NCBI RefSeq assembly: GCF_030410135.1
Contig: NZ_JAUGQQ010000005.1
Span: 62,001-126,000 of the forward strand
DNA length: 64,000 nt
Source of the DNA: Aequorivita aurantiaca
GTDB taxonomy: Bacteria; Bacteroidota; Bacteroidia; Flavobacteriales; Flavobacteriaceae
Reading direction: 5' to 3'
Part shown: in pieces, positions 1 through 9,178 of the stretch
Layout: the number at the start of each line of letters is the position of its first letter
How positions within the stretch are numbered: position 1 is the stretch's first letter
The notes under the pieces: generated by a model
Databases searched by the model: none
The model's input: the letters and a program-made list of their open reading frames with translations, nothing else
Told to the model about the DNA's origin: nothing
Translations under genes and position numbers: made by a program

Positions 1-771
1 TGCAAGTTGAAAAACTATGCTTAAAATCAATCCGGCAACATAGTGCATAATGAAAAAACCCAATAGGATTTTCCACCAAACGATATTGAAAAAAAGAAGG
101 GGAATCACAATCCAAAGTGATAAATAAATCAATTTAGTGATTACCAAAATACTCCATTGTGCAATAGGTTTGGGTAGTTTTCCATAGGAAAGTTTACGCG
201 CCAAATATCTTTTTGTTTGAAAGAAATCAGTGGTCAGAACCCAATTGAAGGTTAAGAGCCCATAGAGAAAAACGCTATACCAATGTTGGAATTTATGGAA
301 TCTGTGCCATTTGGAATGTTGTGAAAAACGAAGAATTCTTCCCGCTTCCAAGTCTTCATCATGGCCGTGAATATTGGTATATGTGTGGTGCAGAACATTG
401 TGCTGCACTTGCCAATTATAAACATTTCCGGCAAGAATATACATACTGCCGCCCATAATTTTATTCACCCATTTTTTGGAAGAATACGAGCCGTGGTTCG
501 CATCGTGCATCACATTCATGCCCACACCGGCCATGCCAACGCCCATAACAATTGTGCAAAGCAATTGCACCCATCCGGGAAAATCAAGTGTCAATAATAA
601 AAAATAGGGAGTAAGATAGATTGAAAACATAATTACTGTTTTCAGATGAAGTTTCCAATTGCCGGTACGGGCAATATTGTTTTCCTTGAAATATTCGTTA
701 ACACGTGTGTTTAGCGTTCTAAAAAATTTGGCACTGTCAACACGGGAGAAATTTAAACTTTTGTATGTCAA
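1..771 (-). CDS. Fatty acid (acyl-lipid/acyl-CoA) desaturase, 3' end beyond window
   Basis: Membrane di-iron desaturase that introduces a double bond into acyl chains; only the first 257 residues are present because the gene runs off the left edge. Two of the three histidine boxes are visible: HDANH at residues 89-93 and HNVLHH at 124-129, followed by TNIHGHDED. Hydrophobic segments flank them (about 43-62, 68-87 and near 195-230), as expected for this family. No ATG lies in frame near the N-terminus; the frame is open from a TTG at 771, giving a family-like start (LTYKSLNF then SRVDSAKFF). A TAnnTTTG -7 box lies 39 bases upstream, which fits this start. Divergent from rsmG. Family is sure; substrate and regiospecificity cannot be read. 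Confidence 0.88.
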   Translation of the reverse strand, partial: MTYKSLNFSRVDSAKFFRTLNTRVNEYFKENNIARTGNWKLHLKTVIMFSIYLTPYFLLLTLDFPGWVQLLCTIVMGVGMAGVGMNVMHDANHGSYSSKKWVNKIMGGSMYILAGNVYNWQVQHNVLHHTYTNIHGHDEDLEAGRILRFSQHSKWHRFHKFQHWYSVFLYGLLTFNWVLTTDFFQTKRYLARKLSYGKLPKPIAQWSILVITKLIYLSLWIVIPLLFFNIVWWKILLGFFIMHYVAGLILSIVFQLA

Positions 772-810
772 AATGGATTGTTTAACTGAGGATTTGTACT
801 GTATGATTGA

Positions 811-818
811 CAAAAATA
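811..818 (-). promoter_or_regulatory. -7 promoter box for desaturase
   Basis: Minus strand reads TATTTTTG, an exact match to the Bacteroidota -7 consensus TAnnTTTG, 39 bases upstream of the proposed TTG start. Matched by eye; no transcription start data. Confidence 0.4.
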
Positions 819-873
819 AATATCTTTTATCGAAATCAGAGATTTCAAAATCATAATTTTCGCAAAGATATCA

Positions 874-881
874 TACTTTTG
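874..881 (+). promoter_or_regulatory. -7 promoter box for rsmG
   Basis: TACTTTTG matches TAnnTTTG exactly, 16 bases before the rsmG ATG at 898, implying a very short leader. It faces away from the desaturase promoter, forming a compact divergent promoter region of about 70 bases. Confidence 0.45.
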
Positions 882-897
882 CCTCCTAAATGTGATT

Positions 898-1527
898 ATG
901 GAACTGATATCCAAATATTTTACGCAACTTACTGACAATCAAAAAAATCAATTTGAAAAGTTGCAGGAACTCTACGAAGACTGGAATCTAAAAATAAATG
1001 TGGTTTCGCGAAAGGATATCGATGAACTTTATTTGCGGCACGTTTTGCATTCCCTCGGAATTTCAAAAATCCAGCCGTTTCTTGCAGGCTCAAAAATTTT
1101 GGATGTTGGAACGGGCGGGGGTTTTCCCGGAATTCCATTGGCCATTTTGTACCCAGATGTTCAATTTCATCTTGTGGACAGTATCGGAAAAAAAATTAAG
1201 GTCGTGGAGGAAGTCGTGGAGGGATTGAAGCTTCAGAACGTTAAAGCAACAAATGCCCGAGTGGAAAATGTTTCGGGCAATTATGACTTTATTGTTAGCC
1301 GCGCCGTGGCCCAAATGGAAACATTTGTACATTGGGTGGATGGCAAGATTGCCAAAAAAAGCGAGCACGAACGAAAAAATGGAATTCTATATTTGAAGGG
1401 TGGGAACCTTGCGGAAGAATTGAAAGTATATAAGAATGCAACTATTTTTCCGCTAAAGGATTATTTTGAAGAAGCATTTTTTGAAACGAAGAGTGTAGTG
1501 TATTTACCATTAAAATTCAAAGGTTGA
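898..1527 (+). CDS. rsmG: 16S rRNA (guanine-527-N7)-methyltransferase RsmG
   Basis: Cytoplasmic SAM-dependent methyltransferase that modifies G527 of 16S rRNA (also called GidB). The 209-residue length fits the family. Visible signatures are NVVSRKDIDELYLRHVLHS at residues 34-52 and the SAM-binding glycine loop LDVGTGGGFPGIPLA at about 68-82. A GTG two codons upstream (892) is possible, but the ATG at 898 gives the usual MELI start. A -7 box lies 16 bases upstream. Loss of this enzyme gives low-level streptomycin resistance in other bacteria; nothing here looks damaged. Confidence 0.95.
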   Translation: MELISKYFTQLTDNQKNQFEKLQELYEDWNLKINVVSRKDIDELYLRHVLHSLGISKIQPFLAGSKILDVGTGGGFPGIPLAILYPDVQFHLVDSIGKKIKVVEEVVEGLKLQNVKATNARVENVSGNYDFIVSRAVAQMETFVHWVDGKIAKKSEHERKNGILYLKGGNLAEELKVYKNATIFPLKDYFEEAFFETKSVVYLPLKFKG

Positions 1528-1561
1528 TTTTCCAACTTCGATTAAATTTCATTCAAGGAAA

Positions 1562-2125
1562 TCATTTTTTTTGCTGTATCAAATACCATTGAAGCGCAAC
1601 AATTGTTTTTGCGTCCTTAATTTTCAGGATTTCGGAAGGTATTTCCGAAACTGGAATTTTCAATAATCGAATATCTTCTTTTTCACCGGCGTTTCCTCCA
1701 CCTATCCCTACTTTATCCTTTTCTGAAATTTCTGAGTAAAACAGGAAAATACGCTCTGTGGATGCTCCCGGGGAACTGTAGAAGGTATTTATGAGTTTTG
1801 GCTGGTTTATTTTATACCCTAACTCTTCCATCACTTCTCGTTCGGCACAATTTTCTGGACTCTCATTCTTATCGATGGAACCCGCGGGAATTTCGCACAA
1901 CCATGGGTTGTGGGCCTTACAACCTGGATAACGAAACTGTTGGGTAAGAAGTACGCTTTGGGATTCTTTTTCTAACAGCAAAACAGCCACTGAATCCCCT
2001 CTTTCAAAGGCGAGTCTGTTGGCGGTGATCTTTTTTCCGCGGAATGTGTCATACGTTATTTTAGCTTTTACAATTTTGTAATGGTCGTCAAAAACTATTT
2101 TTTCCTCAGAAATGTTGTACTTCAT
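1562..2125 (-). CDS. Nudix hydrolase, ADP-ribose pyrophosphatase-like
   Basis: 187 residues with a complete Nudix box at about 82-104 (G-x5-E-x7-REVMEELGY), preceded by FRYPG and EIPAGS, the arrangement typical of the ADP-ribose/NDP-sugar pyrophosphatase branch. Likely hydrolyses a nucleoside diphosphate linked to another moiety in the cytoplasm. Convergent with rsmG with about 34 bases between the stops. Substrate is inferred only from the branch-like context of the Nudix box. Confidence 0.85.
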   Translation of the reverse strand: MKYNISEEKIVFDDHYKIVKAKITYDTFRGKKITANRLAFERGDSVAVLLLEKESQSVLLTQQFRYPGCKAHNPWLCEIPAGSIDKNESPENCAEREVMEELGYKINQPKLINTFYSSPGASTERIFLFYSEISEKDKVGIGGGNAGEKEDIRLLKIPVSEIPSEILKIKDAKTIVALQWYLIQQKK

Positions 2126-2160
2126 AATTGAATTTTAATGAACTGGGTAAATAAAAAATA

Positions 2161-2185
2161 AAAACCCCGAACGAGCCGGGGTTTT
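2161..2185 (-). terminator. Rho-independent terminator after Omp28 paralogue 1
   Basis: Nine-base stem AAAACCCCG / CGGGGTTTT with a 7-base loop; on the minus strand it is followed by a T-rich run. It lies 21 bases past the stop of the minus-strand gene ending at 2207. Confidence 0.85.
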
Positions 2186-2206
2186 ACAATAATGCAAAAT
2201 TATGGT

Positions 2207-3904
2207 TTATTGATTAATTACAAATCTTTTGGTTGTAACTAGATTGTCTTTTGAAATTTTCATAAAATATGTTCCAGACTGAAGTTGGGAAACATTTATT
2301 TGTGCGTCCATTGCAATATTATTCTGTGAAAGGATCAATTTGCCAAGTAAGTCATACACTTGAATACTTGCGTTTTCAGCATTTTTCACATTAATTGTTG
2401 ACGATGCTGGATTGGGATAAACGCTGATATTTTCGAGTTGATTTTGGTTTACGCCCAACTGCCCATTACTTGAGAATGGAGATCTTTCACCGTTGCCGTA
2501 GTTACCGTTGGTGTGGTAAAGCACTGTTCCCTGATTATCGGTAAGTGTTATTTCGCCACCACCATTGCTGGAAGTATCCAATACTCTGAACTCGTAACAA
2601 TCCAATGGTAAATCAAAGTTTTCGATTATAACTTGTGGATTGTTATTCGGATAGGGACCACCATTGTAAAGAGTGGTTCCGTTGGAATTATAAACATACC
2701 ATCTAGTCTGTGCACCGAAGTTATCAATATGCAGTTCCATAGTAACATTCTTTGTTCCGGCTGGCGCTCTATCAAATGTTACTGTTGCACTATTGTTGGA
2801 ATTATTGTCATCACTTGGTAAAATTATTTCCAATGTATTGTTTTCTTGTAATGCAAAAGGCGCCTCGGGAAGTTCGATTGTTTCACTGTGAAGCGATAGA
2901 ATATTACCGGTCCAATTGTAGATATTTGAATCTCCGTTGATAACATATTCAATTGCCATGGAAGTTATTGGGTTTTGACCCAAATTTTGAACATTAATTT
3001 CCGGCGCTAAATTGGTTTTGCACGTTGCTGGAACTTCAGTAATGGATCTTATATTCGCGTCGTTAGCGTGTGTAAGTCCTGTATATGATGGATACGCTCT
3101 GTTGCCACTCGGGATTTCTTGATGTGTATTGGCAATGTATGCTACTACTTCCATATCGGCAAGTTCAGTGGGCACGTTATTATAAGCTGCAGGGATTGTA
3201 TAGGTATAGGTGCGATCCACAAAAGTTCCTGCCGTGGTAGTATTGATTACCTCACCCCATTGGCCGGTAATCATTTCAACCAAACGGTGCATATGGACGT
3301 AATTATTTCCTTGACCACCGCCAGTTTGAGGACCTTTAGTATTATTCTGCAATAGGGCTACATTTAATAAATTTGTGGATTGAGGGCTATTGCCTGTGTA
3401 ATAAGCCTCCACATGAACTGTTAGTACGCTGGTATTTACATCAATAGAGGCTTCAACGCCAACATTTACTACAGAGCCTATTGCCATTGTTTCATTAGAA
3501 GAAACGCTCCAATAGCTTCTAGACATTGCGGTACCGCCGCCGCTGGCCATGGAACGACCTGGAAACACGTGTCTATTCACAGTTCCCGATGGATAACCAA
3601 AACCACTTCCGGAATAAGACTGGCCAACAATTGCGTTTCCATAAGGAGTTCTAAAATCTGGTTCATTACCGCTTGGAACGGCATAACCTCCTTGATGGAT
3701 ATTTATGAGTGATACTCTATCGGGATTGGCATCTTGGATAGCTTTTGCAATTGCATGGCCATCTGGACAATATTGACAGTGGATTCCTGTAAATTCCTCA
3801 AGGACTACATTTTGGTCTTGTGGGGAGGTTGAAACTATTGTTTGCCCATAGGTAGCAAATGCAAGTAATGCTGCAACCAAGCTGAGGGGTAGTTTTTTAA
3901 ACAT
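2207..3904 (-). CDS. Omp28-related T9SS-secreted thioredoxin-like protein (paralogue 1)
   Basis: 565 residues. A signal peptide (lysines, then hydrophobic core to about residue 20, ending TYG-Q) is followed at once by an Omp28/thioredoxin-like region with EEFTGIHC and a C43-QY-C46 pair, then PDRVSLINIHQGGY. The middle holds beta-rich, Asn/Gly-rich segments. The last about 75 residues form a T9SS type A sorting domain (VYPNPASSTINV, SGTYFMKI, KRFVINQ), so the protein is predicted to be exported through Sec and then T9SS to the cell surface or medium. Strongly similar to the neighbour at 4191-5894: the N-terminal 150 or so residues and the sorting domain are near-identical, while the centre has diverged. 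Function unknown; a surface thiol-disulfide or binding protein is only inference. Confidence 0.88.
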   Translation of the reverse strand: MFKKLPLSLVAALLAFATYGQTIVSTSPQDQNVVLEEFTGIHCQYCPDGHAIAKAIQDANPDRVSLINIHQGGYAVPSGNEPDFRTPYGNAIVGQSYSGSGFGYPSGTVNRHVFPGRSMASGGGTAMSRSYWSVSSNETMAIGSVVNVGVEASIDVNTSVLTVHVEAYYTGNSPQSTNLLNVALLQNNTKGPQTGGGQGNNYVHMHRLVEMITGQWGEVINTTTAGTFVDRTYTYTIPAAYNNVPTELADMEVVAYIANTHQEIPSGNRAYPSYTGLTHANDANIRSITEVPATCKTNLAPEINVQNLGQNPITSMAIEYVINGDSNIYNWTGNILSLHSETIELPEAPFALQENNTLEIILPSDDNNSNNSATVTFDRAPAGTKNVTMELHIDNFGAQTRWYVYNSNGTTLYNGGPYPNNNPQVIIENFDLPLDCYEFRVLDTSSNGGGEITLTDNQGTVLYHTNGNYGNGERSPFSSNGQLGVNQNQLENISVYPNPASSTINVKNAENASIQVYDLLGKLILSQNNIAMDAQINVSQLQSGTYFMKISKDNLVTTKRFVINQ

Positions 3905-3946
3905 AACTTTTGGATTAAGAGTGGTATAAATAAATAAGATTAGTTA

Positions 3947-3954
3947 CAAATGTA
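3947..3954 (-). promoter_or_regulatory. -7 promoter box for Omp28 paralogue 1
   Basis: Minus strand TACATTTG matches TAnnTTTG, 42 bases upstream of the start at 3904. A TTG about 21 bases further upstream (3976-3978, minus) could be the -33 element. Confidence 0.45.
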
Positions 3955-4142
3955 GTTTTTTATGCTAGAATATAACAACTTCATAGTCAGTTTTTAAGAT
4001 TTCGAATGTTAAATTTCGCAGGCATATTCGAAAATCATTGGTTAAGTTTCTAGGACTTTCAACGGTAAAAATTATTGAAATTGGATTTGCCAATTTAATC
4101 AATTTTGAATGAAAATTTATTTTCGACGTTTTGTGTTGAGCC

Positions 4143-4167
4143 AAAAAAACCCCGATTGGTCGGGGTT
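4143..4167 (-). terminator. Rho-independent terminator after Omp28 paralogue 2
   Basis: Stem AACCCCGA / TCGGGGTT with a TTGG loop, followed on the minus strand by seven T. It lies 24 bases past the stop at 4191. Its sequence resembles the terminator after paralogue 1, in line with a tandem duplication that included the 3' flank. Confidence 0.88.
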
Positions 4168-4190
4168 CTTTTTATATCTGATTGATAGGT

Positions 4191-5894
4191 TTAATTTGAA
4201 ATAATGAAGCGTCTTGTGGTTACAAGATTATCCTTAGAAATTTTCATGAAATATGTTCCAGATTGCAATTGAGTTACATTTATTTCGGCATTTAAACCAA
4301 TATTATTCTGGGAAAGAATCATTTTTCCAACGATGTCAAACACTTGTAAATTCGCATTTTCAGCGTTAATGACATTTAAAATTGTCCTTGCAGGATTTGG
4401 ATAAAGTACCACTTCTTCTAGCTGTGCTTGTTCCACGCCCAATACAAAACCATCAGTGGAGAATTTCACAGAATCGCCACATCCGAATGCTCCATTGGTT
4501 TGAAAAATTACAGTATTGTTTGGATCTGTATCTGTCAAGGTAACCGGTCCGCCTCCGTCACCATAGGTATCATTTATATTAAAAGTATAGCAGTTGGAAG
4601 GCAGCGTAAATGTTTCGTTGATAGTTTGATTATTTCCATAAGGCCCGCCACTATAAATTATGTTTCCATCAAAATCGGTCACGTTCCATCGGCATTCACT
4701 TCCATATTGATCGGTCTGCAATACCATGTTTACAGTTGTGGTTGCATCATATGCTTTGTCAAAAGTGGCACTGGCGGAATTGTTGGAATTGTCATCATCA
4801 TTCGCCGTTGTGACCGTAAGTGTATTATTTGCCTGAATATCAAAGCGAACCCCTGGTAAAGTAATGGTTTCGTAATTCATAGATGTAAGATTTCCATTCC
4901 AATTATAAGTTGTTGGAGAACCACCATTAATTGAATATTCAATGGCTAAGGAAGTAATTGTATTTTGCCCTAAATTTTGAATATTCACCTCAGGGCTAAG
5001 ATAGTTTGCGCAAGGGTCTTCAATTTCGACTAAATATCTAACATTGGCATCATTCGAATGTGTGAAATTGGTGAAGGTTGGATAAGTACGATTACCCGAA
5101 TAAATTTCTTGGTGGGTTTCGGTCATAAAGGCAACAACTTCAAGGTCGGCAAGTTCAACCGGAACGTTGTTATAGTTGGCAGGTATTGGATATGTATATG
5201 TCCTGTCCACAAAAGTTCCAGAGGTAGTTGTGGTTATTTCTTCTCCCCATTGGCCAGTTACCATTTCCACCAAACGGTGCATATGTACATATTGATCGCA
5301 TAAATTGCCGCCGGTTTGTGGACCTTTGGTGTTGTTTTGTAACAGAGCCACGTTCAACATATTGGTGCCTTGCGAACTGCTGCTTGTGTAATAAGCCTCA
5401 ACGTGGATGGTTAAAACATTTGTCTGAACATCAATTTCTGCTTCCACTGCCACATTTACGGGGGAAGGTTTTGCAAGGGTTTCGGTAGCGGAAATTGTCC
5501 AATAATTTCGCCCCATAGCGGTCCCTCCGCCACTAGCCATTGAGCGTCCGGGGAAAACATGACGGTTCACCGTTCCCGATGGATAACCAAATCCCGATCC
5601 TGAGTAGGATTGAGCAACTATTGCATTTCCATACGGTGTTCTGAAATCCGGCTCTCCTGGTCCGGGAGTAGAGAAGCCGCCTTGATGAATATTGATCAAG
5701 GATACTCTATCTGGATTGGCATTTTGAATGGCACTTGCAATAACGTGACCTTGCGGACAAAAAACACAATGAATGCCCGTAAATTCTTCCAGAACTACAT
5801 TTTGGTCCTGGGGGGAGGTTGATACAATTGTTTGCGCATAAGTGGCACAAGCGAAAAATGCAACAACCAAACTGAGAGGTAGTTTTCTATTCAT
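4191..5894 (-). CDS. Omp28-related T9SS-secreted thioredoxin-like protein (paralogue 2)
   Basis: 567 residues, a tandem paralogue of the gene at 2207-3904. Signal peptide ends ATYA-Q near residue 20; the CxxC is C43-VF-C46 with the same EEFTGIHC lead. RTPYGNAIV and GSGFGYPSGTVNRHVFPGR are shared. The C-terminal about 75 residues are a T9SS type A sorting domain (LYPNPARTILNV, SGTYFMKISKDNLVTT). The central region differs from the paralogue in many positions and in several cysteines (for example DQYGSECRW here against NFGAQTRW there). Each copy has its own promoter box and terminator, so they are probably transcribed separately. Exported by Sec then T9SS; biochemical role unknown. Confidence 0.88.
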   Translation of the reverse strand: MNRKLPLSLVVAFFACATYAQTIVSTSPQDQNVVLEEFTGIHCVFCPQGHVIASAIQNANPDRVSLINIHQGGFSTPGPGEPDFRTPYGNAIVAQSYSGSGFGYPSGTVNRHVFPGRSMASGGGTAMGRNYWTISATETLAKPSPVNVAVEAEIDVQTNVLTIHVEAYYTSSSSQGTNMLNVALLQNNTKGPQTGGNLCDQYVHMHRLVEMVTGQWGEEITTTTSGTFVDRTYTYPIPANYNNVPVELADLEVVAFMTETHQEIYSGNRTYPTFTNFTHSNDANVRYLVEIEDPCANYLSPEVNIQNLGQNTITSLAIEYSINGGSPTTYNWNGNLTSMNYETITLPGVRFDIQANNTLTVTTANDDDNSNNSASATFDKAYDATTTVNMVLQTDQYGSECRWNVTDFDGNIIYSGGPYGNNQTINETFTLPSNCYTFNINDTYGDGGGPVTLTDTDPNNTVIFQTNGAFGCGDSVKFSTDGFVLGVEQAQLEEVVLYPNPARTILNVINAENANLQVFDIVGKMILSQNNIGLNAEINVTQLQSGTYFMKISKDNLVTTRRFIISN

Positions 5895-5934
5895 TTTTAT
5901 AAATTTAGAGTTTGAAAAAAATTGACTATAATAA

Positions 5935-5942
5935 CAAATTTA
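5935..5942 (-). promoter_or_regulatory. -7 promoter box for Omp28 paralogue 2
   Basis: Minus strand TAAATTTG matches TAnnTTTG, 40 bases upstream of the start at 5894, nearly the same spacing as in paralogue 1 (42). Confidence 0.45.
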
Positions 5943-6129
5943 CTTTAATATGAATTAAGTTCAACCTGAATTCCGTAATAATCTGAAAGTATTAATGTTA
6001 AAATAAGCAGATATTGCCAACCAAACAAACTTAAATCCCTAATGAAGTAAAGAAAAATACATTTTTATTGCCAAATGTTAAATAACTGAAATTGAAAGTG
6101 TAAAGAAGTTATTTTTTTTATTTTATGTT

Positions 6130-6137
6130 TACTTTTG
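6130..6137 (+). promoter_or_regulatory. -7 promoter box for T9SS cargo protein
   Basis: TACTTTTG matches TAnnTTTG, 52 bases upstream of the ATG at 6190, in the 295-base A+T-rich divergent region, which otherwise shows nothing. Confidence 0.42.
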
Positions 6138-6189
6138 TTTAAATCTTATAAATAACAGACAATTACTTAACTTTAAAAATCTACAAAAA

Positions 6190-6927
6190 ATGAAACTTAA
6201 ATTACTTTTTCTAACAATTTTGGGCTCGGTGTCCATCGCTAATGCGCAGTATACCGTGAGGGATATAAATGGTGTTGAACTTAAGAATGGGGACATATTG
6301 GAATTTACAGAATTTGGATACGGAACATCTGCTAATTATGAATTTTTTGTAACAAATGACAATCCTTCAGAGGAGATTCATACACGTATCGAATACATAG
6401 GTGCCGTTAATACAGATGGTTCTATGTTGGAAATTTGTTATGCAAATCAGTGCTATATAGGTTTTACACCTGGAGCTACCATACCAACTGCTCCCGAAGT
6501 ATTTACAATTGCTGTAGGTGAAACTACGGGTGAAGGTAACCACTTCTTAAACGGTGATGGAGGTAATGGTGTAGATATTATTGAATATACCTGTGCCTTC
6601 CACCAATATGAAGCGGATGGTGTTACTGAAATAGGAACTCCATTAACCTTTACCTATCGTTACAACCCTGGATTAATTGGGGTAAATGAAAATAGTAAAG
6701 TGAACTTAACTATTCAATCCACTCTTATTTCGAATGAAATGGTTTTGAATGTAAAGGAACCTGTAAGTATGTTGGTTTATAACTTACAAGGCGGTGTTGT
6801 TAAACAGGCACGTTTTGAAGCGGGAGTGCAAACAGTTAATATGTCTGATCTAAGTGCACAAACCTATATTGTGAAATTCAACAATGAAAAGGGCGCTACG
6901 CAAACAACTAAAATTATTGTTCAGTAA
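6190..6927 (+). CDS. Small secreted protein with T9SS type A sorting domain
   Basis: 245 residues: signal peptide (MKLKLLFLTILGS, cleavage after NAQ near residue 20), a beta-rich body of about 150 residues with a few cysteines (ICYANQCYIG, YTCAFHQ), and a C-terminal sorting domain (MLVYNLQGGVVKQ, MSDLSAQTYIVKF, TKIIVQ). The body resembles the calcium-dependent-like secreted cargo seen in other flavobacteria but I do not recognise a named domain. Monocistronic: promoter box upstream and a strong terminator directly after. Predicted to be a surface or secreted protein; function unknown. Confidence 0.8.
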   Translation: MKLKLLFLTILGSVSIANAQYTVRDINGVELKNGDILEFTEFGYGTSANYEFFVTNDNPSEEIHTRIEYIGAVNTDGSMLEICYANQCYIGFTPGATIPTAPEVFTIAVGETTGEGNHFLNGDGGNGVDIIEYTCAFHQYEADGVTEIGTPLTFTYRYNPGLIGVNENSKVNLTIQSTLISNEMVLNVKEPVSMLVYNLQGGVVKQARFEAGVQTVNMSDLSAQTYIVKFNNEKGATQTTKIIVQ

Positions 6928-6950
6928 AACTATACTAATTATATTTCATA

Positions 6951-6980
6951 AAAATGCCCCGAAATTATTCGGGGCATTTT
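6951..6980. terminator. Bidirectional terminator
   Basis: Perfect 13-base stem (AAAATGCCCCGAA and its complement) with an ATTA loop. The A/T tails serve both the plus-strand gene ending at 6927 and the minus-strand gene ending at 7003. Confidence 0.92.
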
Positions 6981-7002
6981 TCATTTAATGAATATTTCTT
7001 TT

Positions 7003-8664
7003 TTAGAATGTTACCACAAGATTGGCTGTAAGACCGGTGTTTTCCGGTACAAATCGGCAAACTCCTCCCACACATATTAATCCTCCTCTTTGACGTCCAT
7101 AGTTTACGGCAAAACGAGCCGGCCCTTTGGTATAACTACCTCCAAAATTGTAGTAGTGAATTTCCCCTTCTCCCTCATAATTCCAAGCATCAGCGACGTA
7201 TAATGTAAAAGCAGGGCTAAAATTATATTCAAGTACTCCCGCCACCCAATTTTTTCTGTCTACATTCTTTCGGCTTTTATCAATCCAAAGGTGTTGCAAT
7301 TCCATACGTAAGGCTTTACCACCTTCAAATTTGCGTATGCCTTCAATTACCGCAATCTGCGCCCGAATATCGCCTTGCGTGCCCAATGGACCCCCGTCGG
7401 TAATTCCTTTGTCTATAATTACATCTTGATAAGTAGCAATGGAGCTCCATTTTGACGACCAACGGTTTTTAACTTCAATGTTTAAATCGCGAAAATATCG
7501 AGGGCCGTCGCCTATAAATTTGGGATCGTATGTTTGGTCTTCAAAATTAAAGGTAGTTTCTAAACCGGCCCAATAGGAAAGGTTACCTGCTAGTTTGGTA
7601 CCCACTTTTCCGAAAAATGATTCCCTGTCAAATGAGTAGTAAACATCAACTTGGCCACCCACCTCTCCGGCTCTTTGTTCCGTATCGCTAAAAAGCAAAC
7701 GCGGTTGGGCATTATATACATATATATTGGAAAGTAAATAGTCGTGCTGCTTGGTAAGAGCTGGAACGTAGTTTACAATTTGTTCATTATAAAGATTTCC
7801 TTCGGCGTAACGGTCGGCGTAAAAACTGAAATTTTCAAGTCGGCGAAATGTTGAGTTGATTCCCAATCCTTTTTGTGCATATCCTAAGTTTACTTGTAGT
7901 GCGGTACCGTCAAATAATTGAGGTGATTCTACTTCGCCTTCATTTATAATTACGTCCGGATCTTTGGTGATTGCCTCAACGCCTCCGTAAAAATTATTTG
8001 CTACAAAATCCAATCTACCTCCAAAGGCATTAATATTCGCGGGAATAGAATCATTTGCCCCATTTGACTGGTAACGGCCAACATAACTTGCGCCCAATTT
8101 CAAGTCAACCGCATCAATATTCAAAAGGCCGCTGAGATTGGCATTAGCATCAAGCCCCTGCATAACGCCTTCTGAAACATCAAATCCATTTCTGATTTGG
8201 CCATACACTCCTGTTAAGCCTAAATTTTCAATAGGGGTGAATTTAACACGAAGCCCTTTCATCGCGTTATTTATCCCCAATTGGCGATCTTCCCAGGATC
8301 GGAGGATTAGGCCGCTGCCGAATTGCTCATAAAAATAACCCCCTGTAATATCCAGCGATTCATTTTTAAAATTTAAATAATATGTGCCAATTCCATTTTG
8401 CCCATCCCAAGTTGGTGAATATCCTAAAAGTGCGGTCGGAAGGTACGATTCATATTGAACGCCGGCAGTGAATTTTCCCAATGAATAATTGAACTGTACA
8501 TAATTATTGGATCTGAAACGGTCCTCTGGGGCGTCAAAACCAATTTTTTCGTCGGGCATAAGCCATTGCGAGTTGGATTCGAGACCACCAAAAAAGTAGC
8601 CATTCTCTTGCGAAAAAGATATGGCGCCCACGAATAAAAAGGCTCCAAGTATAAGTTTTTTCAT
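7003..8664 (-). CDS. DUF6029 family protein, probable outer-membrane beta-barrel
   Basis: 553 residues with a signal peptide (MKKLILGAFLFVGAISFSQ). The rest alternates hydrophobic and polar residues with many aromatic strand ends (FNYSLGKFTAGVQYESY, YNFGGSYTKGPARFAVNYG) and ends in a terminal Phe (LVVTF), as in outer-membrane barrels. The N-terminal pattern GYFFGGLESNSQW matches my recollection of DUF6029, a Flavobacteriia family without known function. A CVGGVC pair near the C-terminus could form a disulfide. It lies 25 bases downstream of the TlpA-like gene on the same strand and is probably co-transcribed with it, suggesting a shared envelope role. Confidence 0.8.
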   Translation of the reverse strand: MKKLILGAFLFVGAISFSQENGYFFGGLESNSQWLMPDEKIGFDAPEDRFRSNNYVQFNYSLGKFTAGVQYESYLPTALLGYSPTWDGQNGIGTYYLNFKNESLDITGGYFYEQFGSGLILRSWEDRQLGINNAMKGLRVKFTPIENLGLTGVYGQIRNGFDVSEGVMQGLDANANLSGLLNIDAVDLKLGASYVGRYQSNGANDSIPANINAFGGRLDFVANNFYGGVEAITKDPDVIINEGEVESPQLFDGTALQVNLGYAQKGLGINSTFRRLENFSFYADRYAEGNLYNEQIVNYVPALTKQHDYLLSNIYVYNAQPRLLFSDTEQRAGEVGGQVDVYYSFDRESFFGKVGTKLAGNLSYWAGLETTFNFEDQTYDPKFIGDGPRYFRDLNIEVKNRWSSKWSSIATYQDVIIDKGITDGGPLGTQGDIRAQIAVIEGIRKFEGGKALRMELQHLWIDKSRKNVDRKNWVAGVLEYNFSPAFTLYVADAWNYEGEGEIHYYNFGGSYTKGPARFAVNYGRQRGGLICVGGVCRFVPENTGLTANLVVTF

Positions 8665-8689
8665 TATTATGATTTGGTTGGTGAATGAA

Positions 8690-9178
8690 TTAATTGGCTA
8701 CTGAAAATTCCTTTATTTTTTCATAAAGTTCCAATTCCGCGCCGGGGCTATATCCAGAATGCCTATAAACAATCTGATTGTTTTTTACCAAAAGAGTCAA
8801 AGGTACTGTGGCAGCACCCACGGCACGTTTAAAATCATTATTGGTATCCAAAAGTACCGTATAATCCCATCCTTTCCCATTAACCATTGGCTTAACGCGC
8901 TGAACTCCGCGACTGTCGTCAATTGAAATAGCGTAAAGTTTTACATTGGTTTCTGCCTGCCAATCAGGATAAATTTCACTAATGGCATCCAATTCTTTAA
9001 TACAGGGAACGCACCAAGTGGCCCAAAGTGAAATCACAATCACATTGTCATCCGTTGAAAGATCATTGGAATTGATAGGAGCGCCATCAAGGGTGGTCAT
9101 GTCCACTTTTGGTAAATCATTTTGCGCAACGGCACTGAAAGTAACCAGTGCAAGAAGAAAGGGGATAATTCTTTTCAT
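8690..9178 (-). CDS. TlpA-family periplasmic thioredoxin (disulfide reductase)
   Basis: 162 residues: signal peptide (to AVAQ, about residue 19), then a TlpA/ResA-like thioredoxin fold. The active site is WATWC56-VP-C59 and the cis-proline loop is AATVPLTLLV. Expected to act outside the cytoplasmic membrane, reducing or exchanging disulfides in envelope proteins. It precedes the DUF6029 gene by 25 bases and is divergent from an Omp28-like lipoprotein that also carries a CxxC, so the three may work on the same substrates (inference). Confidence 0.88.
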   Translation of the reverse strand: MKRIIPFLLALVTFSAVAQNDLPKVDMTTLDGAPINSNDLSTDDNVIVISLWATWCVPCIKELDAISEIYPDWQAETNVKLYAISIDDSRGVQRVKPMVNGKGWDYTVLLDTNNDFKRAVGAATVPLTLLVKNNQIVYRHSGYSPGAELELYEKIKEFSVAN

